Source: Allosediminivita pacifica (lineage in GTDB: Bacteria > Pseudomonadota > Alphaproteobacteria > Rhodobacterales > Rhodobacteraceae). From it: a stretch of 64,000 nucleotides of DNA. Where the stretch lies: NCBI RefSeq assembly GCF_003054175.1, contig NZ_QBKN01000010.1, positions 62,001 to 126,000 on the forward strand, in the 5' to 3' direction. Below the pieces are notes generated by a model. The model did not search any database. It saw nothing but the letters and a program-made list of their open reading frames with translations, and was not told the origin of the DNA. Shown piece by piece: positions 23,186 to 31,379 of this stretch. Every line of letters starts with the position of its first letter. Within the stretch, counting starts at the first letter, position 1. The translations under genes and the position numbers were made by a program.

Positions 23186-24237
23186 CCCGCACAGTAGTCG
23201 AGTCCAAGACCAAAACCGCCGTCATCGGCTTTGACGAGCCCTTCTGCGTCATCGGCGAGCGCATCAACCCCACGGGCCGCAAGAAGCTCGCCGCCGAGCT
23301 CGAGGCCGGCGATTTCTCGACCGTGGAAAAGGACGCGGTGGCGCAGGCCGCCTGCGGGGCCAACGTGCTCGATGTGAACGCGGGCGTGGTCTACAACTCC
23401 AACCCCAACCCCAACGAGACCGAGCCGCCGCTCATGCGCAAGATGATCGAGCTGGTGCAGGGGCTGGTGGACACGCCGCTCTGCATCGACAGCTCGGTCC
23501 CCGAGGCGCTCGAGGCGGGTCTCGAGGTCGCCAACGGCCGCCCGCTGCTGAACTCGGTCACGGGCGAGGAAGAGCGCATGGAGCTGATCCTGCCGCTGGT
23601 CAAGAAATACAACGTGCCGGTGGTGGCGATCTCCAACGACGACACCGGCATCTCCGAGGACCCCGACGTCCGCTTCGCCGTGGCGAAGAAGATCGTCGAG
23701 CGCGCCGCCGACTTCGGCATCCCGCCGCATGACATCGTGGTCGATCCGCTGGTCATGCCCATCGGCGCCATGGCCACGGCGGGCAAGCAGGTCTTCACGC
23801 TGGTCCGCCGCCTGCGCGACGAGCTGGGCGTGAACACCACCTGCGGCGCCTCCAACGTCAGCTTCGGCCTGCCCAACCGCCACGGCATCAACAACGCCTT
23901 CCTGCCCATGGCCATGGGCGCGGGCATGACCTCGGCCATCATGAATCCCTGCGCCCTGCCGGTGCCGGCCTCCAAGATTGCCGAGAAGCGCGCCGCGGTC
24001 GAGGCGGCGGGCATCGTGCTGCCCGAGGACATGGACGACGAGGCCTTCTGCCAGCTCTTCGGCCTCGGCAGCACCCGGCCCAAGCCCGGCTCCGAGATGG
24101 CCGCCATCCGCGCAGCGAACCTGCTCACCAACAACGACCCCCACGGGGCCGAGTGGATCAGCTTCAACAAGCCGGGCGGCAGTGACGGCGGCCCGACCAG
24201 CGGCCGCCGCGGTGGCGGACGCCGCCGCCGGGGCTAA
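23182..24237 (+). CDS. methyltetrahydrofolate:cobalamin methyltransferase, pterin-binding subunit (split MetH type)
   Basis: The 351-aa protein has the pterin-binding barrel of DHPS/MetH: VIGERINPTGRKKL at about 23-36, VLDVNAG, CIDSS, and GASNVSFGLPNR. In cobalamin-dependent methionine synthase this domain transfers the methyl group from methyl-THF to cobalamin. In Rhodobacterales such as Phaeobacter, methionine synthase is encoded as separate polypeptides, and this fits the pterin-binding part. No homocysteine- or B12-binding subunit is nearby, so those must be elsewhere. The last 20 residues are Gly/Arg-rich (GRRGGGRRRRG), unlike the core. Its start overlaps the HAD stop. Confidence 0.82.
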   Translation: MTRTVVESKTKTAVIGFDEPFCVIGERINPTGRKKLAAELEAGDFSTVEKDAVAQAACGANVLDVNAGVVYNSNPNPNETEPPLMRKMIELVQGLVDTPLCIDSSVPEALEAGLEVANGRPLLNSVTGEEERMELILPLVKKYNVPVVAISNDDTGISEDPDVRFAVAKKIVERAADFGIPPHDIVVDPLVMPIGAMATAGKQVFTLVRRLRDELGVNTTCGASNVSFGLPNRHGINNAFLPMAMGAGMTSAIMNPCALPVPASKIAEKRAAVEAAGIVLPEDMDDEAFCQLFGLGSTRPKPGSEMAAIRAANLLTNNDPHGAEWISFNKPGGSDGGPTSGRRGGGRRRRG

Positions 24238-24574
24238 CAGACACGGAGGAGGCGCGGGCCAAAGGCCAGCCCGCGCCCCCGCGCCCGACCAGGCTACGGG
24301 GGCAACGCAGCACACGCTCCCGAGCGGTTAAAGCCAACCGTTCCATCCCTCTCTCGGCACCCAGCCAGCCAATACAACGGCCGGCATCCCTCACCGCGCC
24401 GTGCGCTTCTTCTTGGCTCAAATACTCCGGGGGAGTCCCGAAGGGACGGGGGCAGAGCCCCCTCTGCCCTTCAAGCTTTCTCAACCACGGGTCGATTGGT
24501 TGAAAGTCGAGCCGTTGTCGCCGTCAGGCCAATGGGCCGTGCGAATATCGACAAATCGGGTCATCGGCCCGACA
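24238..24574. other. 337-bp intergenic region with hairpin and interspersed repeat
   Basis: A perfect 9-bp stem, GGCGCGGGC with GCCCGCGCC, lies at about 24252-24279 just after the methyltransferase stop and may act as a terminator, although no T-run follows. An interspersed repeat of the CTTGG...AAATAC...GGGGGAGTCCCG type occupies 24405-24473. Nothing else was recognised. Confidence 0.5.
24405..24473. repeat. interspersed GGGAGTCCCG repeat, copy 1
   Basis: The order is CTTCTTCTTGGCTCAAATAC, then CCGGGGGAGTCCCG, then GGGACGGGGGCAGAGCCCCC. The same modules occur at 44041-44110, in reverse at 43981-44030, and in shortened form at 48804-48870. It lies about 100 bp from the 3' end of the broken HNH gene. 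Confidence 0.65.
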
Positions 24575-25497
24575 TTAATCCCAGGGAAGTTGCTCTCCCG
24601 GCAAAACGCGACCGAAGACGTTCTCTCGGTGCCAGCGAAGGTTCTCCGGATGCGGCGCATTCCTTGGATCCTCGGGCCCGACAAGCTTGCCCTCAGGGGC
24701 CAGCAACCGCCCCACGACCTCACCGGGAACCTTGTTGTGCGACACGAGAATGGTCTCGCAGTCTTCGGCGACTGATATCAAACCACGGTCAAACATCCAG
24801 TGCAGCGTCCCCGACAGCGCCAGTCCATTGCGCACGGCATCGCTGCCCTGGCTCTCCACGGGACGGGTATGCGCGGCCTGAACTTCCGGCCGACCGCCAC
24901 CATTGCGCAACTTCAATCCCGACATCGCGCAACGATAGCCGTAAGCCTCGCGCACCTTCCTGCGAAAGGCGACTTCGCGGTAGGGCTTCCTGATCAGTCG
25001 CTCGAGAACCGGGCGCTCGAAGGGCTCCGCCCCTCATCAAGTGCAGCCGGCTCAGGATCATAGCGCGTTGCTTCGATCCGCTCCAATTCCTGCGGCAGCC
25101 CAAGATTGACGATGCGGGCGAAATCCACCTCTGGCAGGCGCCTGACGGCCAGCTGCACCGCGCCGCCCCTTTTCGGCGTGCCATCGGGTTCAGTCAAAGC
25201 CGCTTCCATAGGCCGACCCCCTAACAGCCTCGGCACCTCACGATCGAATGGCAGGAACGTCCCCGGTGCGATCATCGCAAGGAAGCGTCCGTCGGCGCCA
25301 GGCTTCGGAATCACGCGCTCAATCTTCGCAACCGCGAAGTACCCGCGCGGCCCCGCCTTGACCGGCTCGTAGTAGACGACCCAGTCCCCCACGGCTTCTT
25401 CAACCGACTTCAGGTAGGAGCGCGGGAAGTCATAGACAACGTCCGGCTCATCCTCGTAGATCGAGTCGGCCTTGTGCAGGAGGACCAGCTTCACCAT
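24575..25497 (-). pseudogene. HNH endonuclease gene broken by a single-base frameshift
   Basis: The first part (25497 down to about 25033) encodes VKLVLLHKADSIYEDEPDVV and continues to YDPEPAALDEG. The frame is then lost. The C-terminal part resumes in another frame as EPFERPVLERLIRKPYREVA and carries the HNH nuclease core (YRCAMSGLKL, QAAHTRPV, GLALSGTLHWMFDRGLI). Adding one base to the CCCC run at 25030-25033 restores one continuous protein of about 307 residues. The break is either a real mutation or a homopolymer sequencing error. HNH proteins of this kind are common, single-gene nucleases of unknown target. Confidence 0.75.
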
Positions 25498-25651
25498 GCA
25501 CCCAGGAAAGCCTTAAAAGGCGCAAATGCAAGGAATTCGCAGGCAATCTGCACCCACCGGTCACTAAGCACCATGATGATACAGCGGTGCAGCCCGGAAC
25601 GGCCCTGATCTCGTATCTCGACACACCGACTGCGGGACATTCCTAACGCCA

Positions 25652-25714
25652 GGTTAATTCGTGTATCTAACCCATTGATTCCTATAGTGCTCAGAAATGT
25701 CCCGGTCCGGGACA
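25652..25714. repeat. intergenic palindromic repeat, GTCCCG family, copy 2
   Basis: The core is TGTCCCG-N3-CGGGACA at 25698-25714. The upstream blocks GGTTAAT and CCCATTGATT have the same spacing as in the copy at 2771-2835. A further half site (GCGGGACATTCC) lies at about 25631. The copy is 20 bp from the stop codon of the downstream minus-strand gene. Confidence 0.7.
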
Positions 25715-25733
25715 CCACCCAGGCGTCCCGCAC

Positions 25734-26009
25734 TCATTCCTTCCGACGGCTCTTCCAGCCCCCCCGCCTCCGGGGCCCGGTGAGCTTCACCTGCCCCTCG
25801 AGAAGGACCGCCGTCATGGGATGATCCTCGGCCGGGCCGTGGCGTTCCAGCAGGATCCGAAGCGCCTCGCCCTGGTCCAACTCCTCGGGCAGCGACAGCG
25901 CCCAGTCGAGGAAGATGCTGCGGCATTCCGGGGCGCCCACGCCCTCGATCCGGTAGGCCTCGGCGATCAGCCCCTTCGGGTCCGCCGTGTCCTTAGGATT
26001 CCCCTTCAT
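25734..26009 (-). CDS. conserved hypothetical protein linked to glnE
   Basis: This 91-aa protein contains GLIAEAYRIEGVGAPECRSI, an acidic middle section and a basic C-terminal tail (GPRRRGGWKSRRKE). There is no signal peptide, membrane helix or known motif. Its start overlaps the glnE stop as ATGA (26006-26009), so it is translated with glnE. The same kind of small gene accompanies glnE in related Rhodobacterales. Function is unknown; a role in nitrogen control is suggested only by linkage. Confidence 0.7.
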   Translation of the reverse strand: MKGNPKDTADPKGLIAEAYRIEGVGAPECRSIFLDWALSLPEELDQGEALRILLERHGPAEDHPMTAVLLEGQVKLTGPRRRGGWKSRRKE

Positions 26010-28810
26010 GCCTCCTCCTTCGCCGCGGGTAGCGCGGCATCGATGATTTCCGCAGCCTCGCCCGCGGCCGCCTCCAGCCGCGCCCGAAGATCCGCCATGT
26101 CGCGGCTGCCGGTCAGCCGGGTAAGGAAGGCGCAGCCCCCCGATCCGAGCTGCATGGGATCGAGCCGCCCGTCGGTCACCAGCCGCGCCCCGATCTGCAG
26201 CGCCCAGGCAAGGTCATGTGCCCGGGTCAACGCCTCGACCCCGTCCTCCGACACCAGCCCCGCCTCGCAGGCCACCTCCAGCGCCGGCCGCGTGCCCGTC
26301 ACCGCCCGGCCCGCGATCAGCGTGCAGGCCTGAGCAAAAAGCTCGATGTCCTGCATCCGCCCGCGCCCCAGCTTGGGATCCCAGGGGTCGCCCTGCCCCT
26401 TGGCCGCGGCGATCCGGGCGCGCATCTTAGCCAGATCGCCCAGCACGTCCAAGCTGTCACGCGGCACCGCCAGCGTCCCGTCCCGAAAATCGGCCACGTC
26501 CTTCGCCAGCGCCTCAGGCCCCACAATGATCCGTGCCCGGGTCAGCGCCATCCGCTCCCAGGTCCAGGCCTCGCGGTCGTGGTAGTTCCGGAAGGCCTCC
26601 CAGGATGCCGCCACCGGCCCCTGGTTGCCGGAGGGTCGAAGCCGCATGTCGACCTCGTAGAGCTTCCCCTCCGCCATCGGCGCCGTCATCGCGGTGACCA
26701 GCGCCTGCGTGAGGCGGGCATAGTAGAGCCGCACCGGCAGCGGTTTCCGCCCCTCCGACTGCTCCGCCCCATCGGGGTCGTAGATCACAATCAGATCGAG
26801 GTCGGAGCGCGCGTGCAACCGGCCAGCCCCGAGGCTCCCCATGCCCATCACAACGGCCCCGCGTCCCGGCGCAGGCCCGTGCTTGCGGGCGAACTCGGTC
26901 TGAACCCGCGGCCAGAGCCCGGCGACGCAGGCAGAGGCAAGATCGGCATAGGCCTGGCCTGCCTCTCCGGGGCTCATCATGCCCCGCAACAGATGCACCC
27001 CTATCCTGAAGTGCCACTCCCGGGCCCAACGGCGCGCCTGGTCCAGTTCCCGCTCGTAGTCCCCGGCCTCACGTTCAAGACGCTCGCAGAGGCCCCGCTC
27101 CAGGGCCTCTCGTCCTGGCCAGGGCCCGAAGAATTCGCCCGCGATCACCGCGTCGAACACGTCCGAATTGCGCGACAAGTACCGTGCGAGATCGGGTGAG
27201 ACTGAAACGATGTCGACCAGCAGGTCGATCAGATGCGGGTTTGCCTCGAACAGGGAAAAGAGTTGTACACCTGCCGGAAGCCCCTGAAGGAAACCGTCGA
27301 AGGCCACGAGCGCCTCTTCCGGCTTGGCCGCTTCTCCGAGACGGCGGAGGATTTCGGGCCGGAGGCGGCGAAAGATCTGGGTGGCCCGCTGGGACCGCAG
27401 GGCCGGATAGCTCGGCCAGCGCCCCGGCAGCTCGCTGTTCTCGAGCGGATCGGGCAGGTCCGGCTCTTCACAGCCCTCGTCATCAGGGGCGAAGAAGCCT
27501 TCGATCAACTGATGCACGGCCTCGAGGCGCTCGACGAGATCGCGCTCCAGCTCGGCCCTGTCCCGTCCCATGAGCGCCGCAAGACGATCAAAGCCCTCGT
27601 CACTCGACGGCAGGTCATGGGTCTGGGAGTCGTGGATCATCTGCACGCGGTGCTCGACCTCGCGAAAGGCGCGGTAGTTGTCCGAAAGCGTGTCGGCCAC
27701 GTCCTGCGGGATCCAACCCTTGCGTGACAGCACCTGAAGCCCCTCGACGGTGCCACGCACCCGAAGGTCCGGATCACGACCGCCGGCGATCACCTGACGG
27801 GTCTGGGTGAAAAACTCTATCTCGCGGATCCCGCCGCGCCCCAGCTTCACATTGTGACCGGGCAGCGTGATCGGTCCGTGAAGGCCGCGGTGTTCTCGAA
27901 TGCGCAGCCGCATATCGTGGGCATCCTGGACCGCGGCAAAATCGAGGTGCTTGCGCCAGACGAAGGGCCGCAGCGTTTGAAGGAAGCGCTCGCCGGCCTC
28001 GATATCGCCCGCACAGGGGCGCGCCTTGATGTAGGCGGCGCGCTCCCAGGCGCGGCCGAGGCTTTCGTAGTAGCGCTCTGCCGCTTCCATGGACATGCAG
28101 ACGGGCGTCACCGCAGGGTCGGGCCGCAGCCGCAGGTCGGTGCGGAAGACGTATCCCTCACCGGTCTGATCGTTGAGGGTTGCCGCCATGCGACGGGTCG
28201 CACGGATGAATGCGGCGCGTGCCTCTTGGTAATCAGCGGGATCGATGCGATCCTCGTCGAAGAGGCAGATGAGGTCGATGTCGGAGGAATAGTTGAGCTC
28301 GCCCGCGCCCATCTTGCCCATAGCAAGCACCGTCATGCCCGCCCCGGTCGGAACGTCGCCCTCACTGGCACCGGGCAGCTTGCCGCGCGTGATCTCGCGA
28401 CGGATGGCGTGTTCGAGCGCCTTCTGCACCGCCAGGTCCGCGAAGCGGGTGAGCCGCCCGGTCACCTCCTCCAGCGGCCAGACGCCCGCAAGATCCGCCA
28501 GACCCGTCAACAGGGCGACCCGACGCTTTGCCTGGCGCAGCGGGACGGAAGGATCCTCGGTCAGATCGCGCAGCTCGTCCAGAAGCGCATCGAAGGCGGC
28601 TTCCGGGTCATCAAGCGCCCCATGGAGCCACCCCGCCTCTTTCTCGATCAGTGTCTTGAGGTAGGGGCTCGAACCGCCCGCGCCCTCGATCAGCCCGGCG
28701 ATTGCATCGTCGGTGTCAGGGATGGCCCCACGGCTTTCGGCGCCTCGGTCAGGCTCAAACGGGCGTGGCGATCTCGTAATGCGGCTGGCAAAGGTCATGG
28801 CCTGCAACAT
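26006..28810 (-). CDS. glnE: bifunctional glutamine synthetase adenylyltransferase/adenylyl-removing enzyme
   Basis: The 934-aa protein has two nucleotidyltransferase domains. The first has GKMGAGELNYSSDIDL at 165-180 and the second has the matching GMGSLGAGRLHARSDLDL ending at 673. In GlnE the N-terminal domain removes AMP from glutamine synthetase and the C-terminal domain adds it, in response to PII signalling. The length is normal for the family. The start may be the ATG at 28810 or 28798; neither has a strong Shine-Dalgarno. Confidence 0.96.
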   Translation of the reverse strand: MLQAMTFASRITRSPRPFEPDRGAESRGAIPDTDDAIAGLIEGAGGSSPYLKTLIEKEAGWLHGALDDPEAAFDALLDELRDLTEDPSVPLRQAKRRVALLTGLADLAGVWPLEEVTGRLTRFADLAVQKALEHAIRREITRGKLPGASEGDVPTGAGMTVLAMGKMGAGELNYSSDIDLICLFDEDRIDPADYQEARAAFIRATRRMAATLNDQTGEGYVFRTDLRLRPDPAVTPVCMSMEAAERYYESLGRAWERAAYIKARPCAGDIEAGERFLQTLRPFVWRKHLDFAAVQDAHDMRLRIREHRGLHGPITLPGHNVKLGRGGIREIEFFTQTRQVIAGGRDPDLRVRGTVEGLQVLSRKGWIPQDVADTLSDNYRAFREVEHRVQMIHDSQTHDLPSSDEGFDRLAALMGRDRAELERDLVERLEAVHQLIEGFFAPDDEGCEEPDLPDPLENSELPGRWPSYPALRSQRATQIFRRLRPEILRRLGEAAKPEEALVAFDGFLQGLPAGVQLFSLFEANPHLIDLLVDIVSVSPDLARYLSRNSDVFDAVIAGEFFGPWPGREALERGLCERLEREAGDYERELDQARRWAREWHFRIGVHLLRGMMSPGEAGQAYADLASACVAGLWPRVQTEFARKHGPAPGRGAVVMGMGSLGAGRLHARSDLDLIVIYDPDGAEQSEGRKPLPVRLYYARLTQALVTAMTAPMAEGKLYEVDMRLRPSGNQGPVAASWEAFRNYHDREAWTWERMALTRARIIVGPEALAKDVADFRDGTLAVPRDSLDVLGDLAKMRARIAAAKGQGDPWDPKLGRGRMQDIELFAQACTLIAGRAVTGTRPALEVACEAGLVSEDGVEALTRAHDLAWALQIGARLVTDGRLDPMQLGSGGCAFLTRLTGSRDMADLRARLEAAAGEAAEIIDAALPAAKEEA

Positions 28811-28850
28811 GCTCGAAAGGCGGAAGAAATGCCAATGCCTTTCGACAGCG

Positions 28851-28875
28851 AAAGCCCGGCGCGCGGCCGGGCTTT
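28851..28875. terminator. intrinsic terminator-like hairpin after the cupin gene
   Basis: A perfect 10-bp stem, AAAGCCCGGC with GCCGGGCTTT and a 5-nt loop, lies 13 bp beyond the cupin stop codon. The A/T ends of the stem give a short T tract on the minus strand, so it most likely ends cupin transcription. Confidence 0.6.
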
Positions 28876-28887
28876 CTATCGGTCATC

Positions 28888-29274
28888 TCAGTCCTCGTCG
28901 GGATCTGCTTCCTGATCGGCCTTGGTGTCGTGTTCCTTGCCGGGTTTGTGTTCCGGCGGGGAATAGGTCGTGTAGAGCTTCAGAGGACCCGAGCCCGTGT
29001 TGACGAAATTGTGGTACTTGCCGGATGGGACAATCGCCACGTCGCCGGCTCCACATTCCTTCTCGTCCTCGCCCAGCGTCGCTGTGCAGGTGCCTTCCAC
29101 AAAATAGAGAAGCTGGTCATGGCCCTCGTGGACCTCGCCCCCGATCTCGCCACCTTCGGGGATGGTCATCAGGACGAGCTGCGTGTTGTCGCCGGTCCAG
29201 ATCACCTCGCGGAACTGGTCGTTCTCCTTCGCGAGCTTCTCGATCGGCATAATGAGCTTGTCGCGTTCAGCCAT
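28888..29274 (-). CDS. cupin-domain protein
   Basis: The 128-aa protein is a single-domain cupin: GEVHEGHDQLLYFVEG forms motif 1 with its His/Glu metal ligands, and GDVAIVPSGKYHNFVNTG forms motif 2. The C-terminal 20 residues are highly acidic and charged (HDTKADQEADPDED). It starts at 29274 after an optimal AAGGAG. Proteins of this size often bind metal and small ligands or stabilise mannose-type sugars, but no substrate can be named. It stands alone between bpt and glnE. Confidence 0.85.
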   Translation of the reverse strand: MAERDKLIMPIEKLAKENDQFREVIWTGDNTQLVLMTIPEGGEIGGEVHEGHDQLLYFVEGTCTATLGEDEKECGAGDVAIVPSGKYHNFVNTGSGPLKLYTTYSPPEHKPGKEHDTKADQEADPDED

Positions 29275-29330
29275 GTTTTTCTCCTTGCGTCGGTTGCAGG
29301 GAGAACGCCCGCAGGTCGTGCGGGTTCCTG

Positions 29331-30140
29331 TCAGGCGCGACTGTCGGGAAGCGAGATGTTCGCGACCTGTTCGGCAATCGGATCGGTCGAGAGCGGGTGC
29401 GTGTCGGCCTTGTAGTCCTCCGGTGCGCCCATGCGCTCCCAGCGGCCCCTGCGGTAGACCTCGAGCGCGGAGAACTGGGCCTTGTAGCCCATCTTGTCGC
29501 TGCCCGGCACCCAGTAGCCGAGGTAGACGTATGGCATCCCCATCTCGCGCGCGATCTTGATGTGGTCGAGGATCATCCAGGTTCCGAGGCTCGATTTCTG
29601 AAGCTCCGGATCGTAGAAGGAATAGACCATCGACAGCCCGTCATCGAGCATGTCCGTCAGACAGACAGCGATCAGGTTGTCGTCCTGATCCGTGTATTCG
29701 ATCACCCGGGACCGGATCGGCGTTTCCTCGATCATGGCCGCGAACTCGAAGACGTCCATGTCCGCCATCCCGCCATCAGCGTGGCGTGCATCCAGGTAGC
29801 GGCGGAACAGCTCATATTGCTCTTCCGTCGCCCAGGGGCTGGAGGCGCGGCGCCGAAGGTAACCGTTGCGCTTCGTCGCGCGGCGCTGCGATTTCGAGGG
29901 CTCGAAACGCGCGACATCAATGCGCGCCGAAAGACAGGCCGCGCAGTCCGAGCAGCTAGGGCGGTAAAGCACGTTCTGCGACCGGCGGAAGCCCTGTTTC
30001 GACAGACCGTCGTTGAGTTTCTGGGCCTGATCACCTTGGAGCGCCGTGAACAGTTTCCGCTCCATCCGACCGGGAAGGTACGGACAGGGCTGAGGCGCGG
30101 TCACGTAGAACTGCGGCGCAAGAGGAAGCGAGTGACGCAT
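29331..30140 (-). CDS. bpt: aspartate/glutamate leucyltransferase (arginyl-transferase family)
   Basis: The 269-aa protein has the N-terminal CPYLPGR motif at 19-25, a second Cys pair in [10 protein letters not shown], the sequence [12 protein letters not shown], and the GNAT-like block YVYLGYWV followed by [11 protein letters not shown]. These identify the Bpt branch, which attaches leucine to N-terminal Asp or Glu to mark proteins for ClpAP. No clear Shine-Dalgarno precedes the ATG at 30140. It is a single gene between the cupin and RDD genes. Confidence 0.93.
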   Translation of the reverse strand: MRHSLPLAPQFYVTAPQPCPYLPGRMERKLFTALQGDQAQKLNDGLSKQGFRRSQNVLYRPSCSDCAACLSARIDVARFEPSKSQRRATKRNGYLRRRASSPWATEEQYELFRRYLDARHADGGMADMDVFEFAAMIEETPIRSRVIEYTDQDDNLIAVCLTDMLDDGLSMVYSFYDPELQKSSLGTWMILDHIKIAREMGMPYVYLGYWVPGSDKMGYKAQFSALEVYRRGRWERMGAPEDYKADTHPLSTDPIAEQVANISLPDSRA

Positions 30141-30233
30141 TGGGTACTACCGTTGCGGGGAAATCTTAGTAAAACGGTAACAACGAAAAGGGAGGCCGCC
30201 AAGCCCCCCAAATAAAGCGAGGTTAAGAGCAGC

Positions 30234-30710
30234 TCAGGCCCGCCGGTTCAACATGACGGTGCCCAGAACCAGGTCTGTCAGTCCCTGCCCGCGTTCGCTG
30301 AGCATCATCAAAACGACCGAGACGAGCTGGACCGGAAACATCGAGACCGAGACGGTGTAGCCAAGCGTGTGCAGCAACGCCTGCCCCGGGTCGAGCCGGT
30401 TGCCGAAGCCGTCGCGCAGCTCGATCGACATGAGCCGCATGCCCAGCGTCGCGGATTTGCCCGAGATCGTCGCCCAGCGATAGACGAAGCCGACCGCGAT
30501 CCAGATCATTGGAATGAAGAACAGCCCCACGATTGTGATCAGCGCGATGGGCAGCGTGATGACCGCGATCAGCACGATGTCGAAGACCCAGGCCATGGCA
30601 CGCTTGACCGTGACGTCGGCGTAGAACTCCGGCTGCATCGCAGGATCCGGAAGATGGCTGAAAGTGTCGGAGTACATGGCCCCTGGTTCCGGTTGCATAT
30701 CGGTTTCCAT
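30234..30710 (-). CDS. RDD-family membrane protein
   Basis: The protein (about 158 aa) has an RDD domain with about three hydrophobic helices: WVFDIVLIAVITLPIALITI, the following FFIPMIWIAVGFVYRW segment and a C-terminal one (VSVSMFPVQLVSVVLMML). The family motif TLGMRLMSIELRD lies in the middle. RDD proteins are integral membrane proteins of uncertain role; some affect ion transport. The start is uncertain: ATGs occur at 30740, 30710, 30698 and 30677 with no clear Shine-Dalgarno. It follows the DUF2852 gene on the same strand. Confidence 0.75.
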   Translation of the reverse strand: METDMQPEPGAMYSDTFSHLPDPAMQPEFYADVTVKRAMAWVFDIVLIAVITLPIALITIVGLFFIPMIWIAVGFVYRWATISGKSATLGMRLMSIELRDGFGNRLDPGQALLHTLGYTVSVSMFPVQLVSVVLMMLSERGQGLTDLVLGTVMLNRRA

Positions 30711-30757
30711 ATCATAGCGGATGGCCCCTCGCGGGGCCATGCTGCATTCGGTTCGTC

Positions 30758-31192
30758 TCAGGCGCTCTGCTGGGTCTCGTCAGCCATTTCGCGGGCCTTG
30801 CGGGCGCGTTCGTCCATAAACTGGTCGAATTCGGCCTTGTCCTTGGCTTCGCGCAGCCGTTCGAGGAAGGATTCGAAGGCTTCCTGTTCGTCCTGCAGAC
30901 GGCGCAGGGTTTCTTCCTTGTAGGCGTCGAAGGCGGCGTTGCCGGTGCGGCGCATCGCGCCGGCGGCGTAGCGCATGTGGTGCTCGCGGCGGCGGCCGCA
31001 GGATTTGCTGAACATCCGTTTGCTCCAGATCATGTAGGCGAGGATCGCAAGGCCGACAGGCCAGAAGAAAATGAAGCCGAGAACCATGAGGGCGATCCAA
31101 GCGCCCTTGCCCTTGTTGTCGAGCCAGGCTTCGGCCCGTGACAGCCAGCCAGCGGTGGCGGGAAGGCTGTTCGGGTTTGCGGCGGTGGTCAT
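30758..31192 (-). CDS. DUF2852 membrane protein
   Basis: This 144-aa protein has one strong transmembrane segment (WIALMVLGFIFFWPVGLAIL) around residues 32-53, then a basic stretch (GRRREHHMRY) and a charged helical tail (LRRLQDEQEAFESFLERLRE). The pattern matches the DUF2852 family of alphaproteobacteria, of unknown function. The ATG at 31192 follows GGAGACACCC. Two copies of an inverted repeat lie 26-103 bp upstream and probably control this gene. Confidence 0.75.
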   Translation of the reverse strand: MTTAANPNSLPATAGWLSRAEAWLDNKGKGAWIALMVLGFIFFWPVGLAILAYMIWSKRMFSKSCGRRREHHMRYAAGAMRRTGNAAFDAYKEETLRRLQDEQEAFESFLERLREAKDKAEFDQFMDERARKAREMADETQQSA

Positions 31193-31217
31193 GGGTGTCT
31201 CCGTTCCTCTATCGGTT

Positions 31218-31236
31218 ATGTGAATGCCTTTCACAT
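31218..31236. promoter_or_regulatory. candidate operator 1 upstream of the DUF2852 gene
   Basis: ATGTGAA-TGCCT-TTCACAT is a perfect 7+7 inverted repeat with a 5-bp spacer. It is followed by CACGAGAGATGCG. A near copy with the same downstream CGAGAGAT lies 58 bp further upstream, so the pair looks like a tandem binding site. The binding protein is unknown; the spacing does not fit the CRP consensus (N6) or PpsR (N12). Confidence 0.5.
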
Positions 31237-31275
31237 CACGAGAGATGCGCATTGCCCTGCCCCCCTTCAAGGGTG

Positions 31276-31294
31276 ATGTGAAGGTTTTTTACAT
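31276..31294. promoter_or_regulatory. candidate operator 2 upstream of the DUF2852 gene
   Basis: ATGTGAA-GGTTT-TTTACAT is the same inverted repeat with one mismatch, followed by TTTCGAGAGATACG. Its centre is 58 bp from that of the site at 31218-31236. Confidence 0.45.
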
Positions 31295-31379
31295 TTTTCG
31301 AGAGATACGAACATCTGAGGCCCGGGCGCCTGCGATCGGCGTTCAGGCCATGTCATCGCCCGGCGCGGCAGCAGCGCTC

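Noticed and set aside
24316-24361. tRNA-like fragment: CGAGCGGTTAAAG plus CCCTCTCTCGGCACC
   Set aside because: The pieces recall a D-arm and a Leu/Ser tRNA 3' end, but there is no anticodon arm, the T-loop is broken and no acceptor stem forms. It could be a remnant, but the evidence is too weak.
25491-25733. 80-codon open frame on the minus strand
   Set aside because: It spans the GTCCCG repeat, has no Shine-Dalgarno and no recognisable protein pattern.
31218-31236. CRP-type site
   Set aside because: The half sites TGTGA and TCACA are 7 bp apart, not 6, and the second copy does not match CRP either.
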